Below the pieces are notes generated by a model that worked only from the letters and a program-made list of their open reading frames with translations, was not told the DNA's origin and did not search any database. The position numbers and the translations under genes are program-made. From an uncultured Elusimicrobia bacterium (GTDB lineage: Bacteria; Elusimicrobiota; Elusimicrobia; UBA1565; UBA9628), in NCBI GenBank assembly GCA_903830945.1, contig CAIKVT010000008.1, forward strand, positions 1 to 32,261: DNA of 32,261 nucleotides. Direction: 5' to 3'. Position 1 is the first letter of the stretch; each line of letters opens with the position of its first letter. This document shows, in pieces, positions 31,086 to 32,261 of this stretch.

Positions 31086-32087
31086 TCACGGCCGGTCCGG
31101 CGGTGGGGGCTGAAGGACAGGCACTGCCGGAGCCGGAATCGTCCCGCTTGACACCGCCGGTGGAATGACAGGCGCTGCAGCCGGCGCGCCCCACCGGTAC
31201 GCCACGCTCGCCCGGTTCGAGTAGCCAAGCGCGCCGAAGGGGACGATCGCGTAATCGAAGTCAAAATCATGGACCCGGCAGCCGATCCCGGCCGTGATCC
31301 CCACCCCGGCGTCATTGCTCTGGTTGTAGCCCAGCCGCAGAGCCAGCACCTTGAACACCCGCGTCTCCACGCCCACGGACACGCGCGCCGAATCGTTGCG
31401 CTCCTTGACCACATCCAGCGCCAAGGCGTTGCTCGCGCCCAGCCAGTCGCGCCGGTACGCCCCACCCAACCGCCAGGTCAGCGGCTGGTTCTCGTGCGCC
31501 TGGTCATAACTCACCGCCGGCCCCATGTTCAGAAGCGCCGCCCCCGCCGACAGCCCCGGCACCCGCGCCACCGCGTAGTGCGCGCCTAAGTCGAACGAGA
31601 CGTTGTCCCGCGGCGTCTGGTCTATGGTCTCCCGGATGTACTTGGCCCCGCCTCCGACAGAAAAATCTTCGGTCAGCCTACGGCCGTAGCCCGCGCTCAG
31701 CGCCAGGTCTGAGAGCGATGTATCCCCAAGCCCGCTCCCCGACGTGTTGTTCAGCGTGGTCTGCTGCACGTCGCCGAAGCTCAAGTAATTGATGCTCGCG
31801 CCCAAGCCCAGAGGCGAGGCGAAATCGAGGTACTCCTGGGTCACGCCCTGGAAGTACTGGTTGTGCATAAAACTCACTTCGTTGCGCTCCGTGCGCGCCA
31901 GGCCCGCCGGATTATAGCCCAAGGCGCCGGCACCCGTACCCAAAACCGTGTAAGCCCCGCCCATGGCCGCGGCCCGCGCATTGGAGTCCAGAAGGAGGAA
32001 TTGATAGGCGTCCGCGCCGCCTCCGGCCTGGACGAATGCCGGAGCCAGCAGGGCCGAGGCGACGACTATCCCTATGATCTTTTTCAT
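31086..32087 (-). CDS. PorV/PorQ-family outer-membrane beta-barrel protein
   Basis: Outer-membrane barrel of 333 residues. Residues 1-21 are a signal peptide (MKKIIGIVVASALLAPAFVQA). The mature start DSNARAAAMGGAYTVLGTG and LGYNPAGLARTERNEVSFMH is the diagnostic PorV/UPF0164 pattern. Alternating strands continue to SNRASVAYRW near residue 300. A Pro/Ala-rich tail of about 32 residues follows, ending PPPPDRP, which is unusual because such barrels normally end at the last strand. PorV proteins take part in type IX secretion in Bacteroidota; in other phyla the role is unproved. It starts directly after the stop codon of the upstream secreted protein. Confidence 0.85.
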   Translation of the reverse strand: MKKIIGIVVASALLAPAFVQAGGGADAYQFLLLDSNARAAAMGGAYTVLGTGAGALGYNPAGLARTERNEVSFMHNQYFQGVTQEYLDFASPLGLGASINYLSFGDVQQTTLNNTSGSGLGDTSLSDLALSAGYGRRLTEDFSVGGGAKYIRETIDQTPRDNVSFDLGAHYAVARVPGLSAGAALLNMGPAVSYDQAHENQPLTWRLGGAYRRDWLGASNALALDVVKERNDSARVSVGVETRVFKVLALRLGYNQSNDAGVGITAGIGCRVHDFDFDYAIVPFGALGYSNRASVAYRWGAPAAAPVIPPAVSSGTIPAPAVPVLQPPPPDRP

Positions 32088-32261
32088 CTATCGCACTATG
32101 ATGAGTTTCCTGGTGATCTTGCCGCAGCCGGGGCTGCTGATCATAGCCACATACCCGCCCGAGCCCACGTCCTGACCGCTGTCATTCTGGACGTTCCACT
32201 GCACCTTGCCGCTCGACGCGGACGTATCCAGCCGCGCCACCCGCCTCCCGGTGATCGCGTA
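32088..32261 (-). CDS. C-terminal end of a large secreted protein with a FlgD-like Ig / sorting-type domain (5' end outside window)
   Basis: Only the last 57 residues are present; the frame is open to the window edge. The pattern YAITGRRVARLD, then VQWNVQNDSGQDVGSGGYVAM and a closing KITRKLIIVR is the FlgD-like Ig fold found at the C-terminus of many secreted proteins, including type IX-sorted ones (usual form G-R-x-V, W-D-G-x-N-x-x-G, S-G-x-Y). Its stop codon abuts the PorV-family ATG with no gap, so the two are co-transcribed. The rest of the protein is not visible, so its function is unknown. Confidence 0.75.
   Translation of the reverse strand, partial: YAITGRRVARLDTSASSGKVQWNVQNDSGQDVGSGGYVAMISSPGCGKITRKLIIVR

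Noticed and set aside
31037-31465. N-terminal extension of the mtaB frame
   Set aside because: The 143 extra codons overlap the PorV gene, are Trp/Arg-rich and match nothing in the MtaB family. The family N-terminus begins exactly at the ATG at 31036.

Overview
This window looks like chromosomal DNA from a high-GC, Gram-negative, anaerobic bacterium. The energy genes encode a complete MvhADG-HdrABC-type hydrogenase/heterodisulfide reductase complex. The outer-membrane side is represented by a PorV-family beta-barrel and a protein ending in a FlgD-like/T9SS-like Ig domain. Housekeeping genes are bacterial (rpsU-dnaG-rpoD, eno-ftsB, lgt, Liv ABC transporter). This combination would fit Elusimicrobiota or a neighbouring anaerobic Gram-negative phylum; that placement is inference from gene content, since no rRNA gene is present. 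No rRNA, tRNA, CRISPR array, insertion sequence or prophage is visible, and no gene-free stretch exceeds about 230 bp.

Layout. 1-9177 (minus) is one tightly packed transcription unit read right to left: class I aminotransferase, ATP-type PEP carboxykinase, hdrC, hdrB, hdrA, mvhD, mvhG, mvhA (the last cut by the window edge). Most junctions are 4-11 bp stop/start overlaps, and the longest gap is 22 bp. A LysR-type regulator (9302-10201, plus) diverges from it across a 124 bp promoter region. 10222-13357 (minus) holds an MBL-fold hydrolase, two tandem, divergent lgt genes and an RluA-family pseudouridine synthase. 13456-18079 (minus) is a branched-chain amino acid (Liv) ABC transporter in which LivM and LivG are fused. 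18288-20102 (minus) is a GT-C glycosyltransferase with its own consensus promoter. 20209-23373 (minus) is pgm-eno-ftsB. 23602-25332 (plus) carries an orphan cysteine-containing secreted protein and a TM-helix (mechanosensitive-channel-like) membrane protein. 25339-32261 (minus) runs from a FlgD-like-tailed secreted protein (partial) and a PorV-family barrel, through mtaB, a HIT protein, rpsU, dnaG and rpoD, to a small membrane protein; this is an extended macromolecular synthesis operon.

How the genes may work together. MvhADG would oxidise or produce H2 and pass electrons through MvhD to the flavin of HdrA, which bifurcates them between ferredoxin and the HdrBC site. In methanogens the HdrBC substrate is CoM-S-S-CoB; in a bacterium it is unknown. 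Placing PEP carboxykinase and an aspartate-type aminotransferase at the head of the same unit suggests that H2/ferredoxin metabolism is co-expressed with flux through the aspartate-oxaloacetate-PEP node, probably under the divergent LysR protein. The Liv transporter would supply amino acids to such a lifestyle. Several promoters share an extended -10 form (TGnTAnnAT), and two of these lie so close to the start codon that leaderless mRNAs are predicted.
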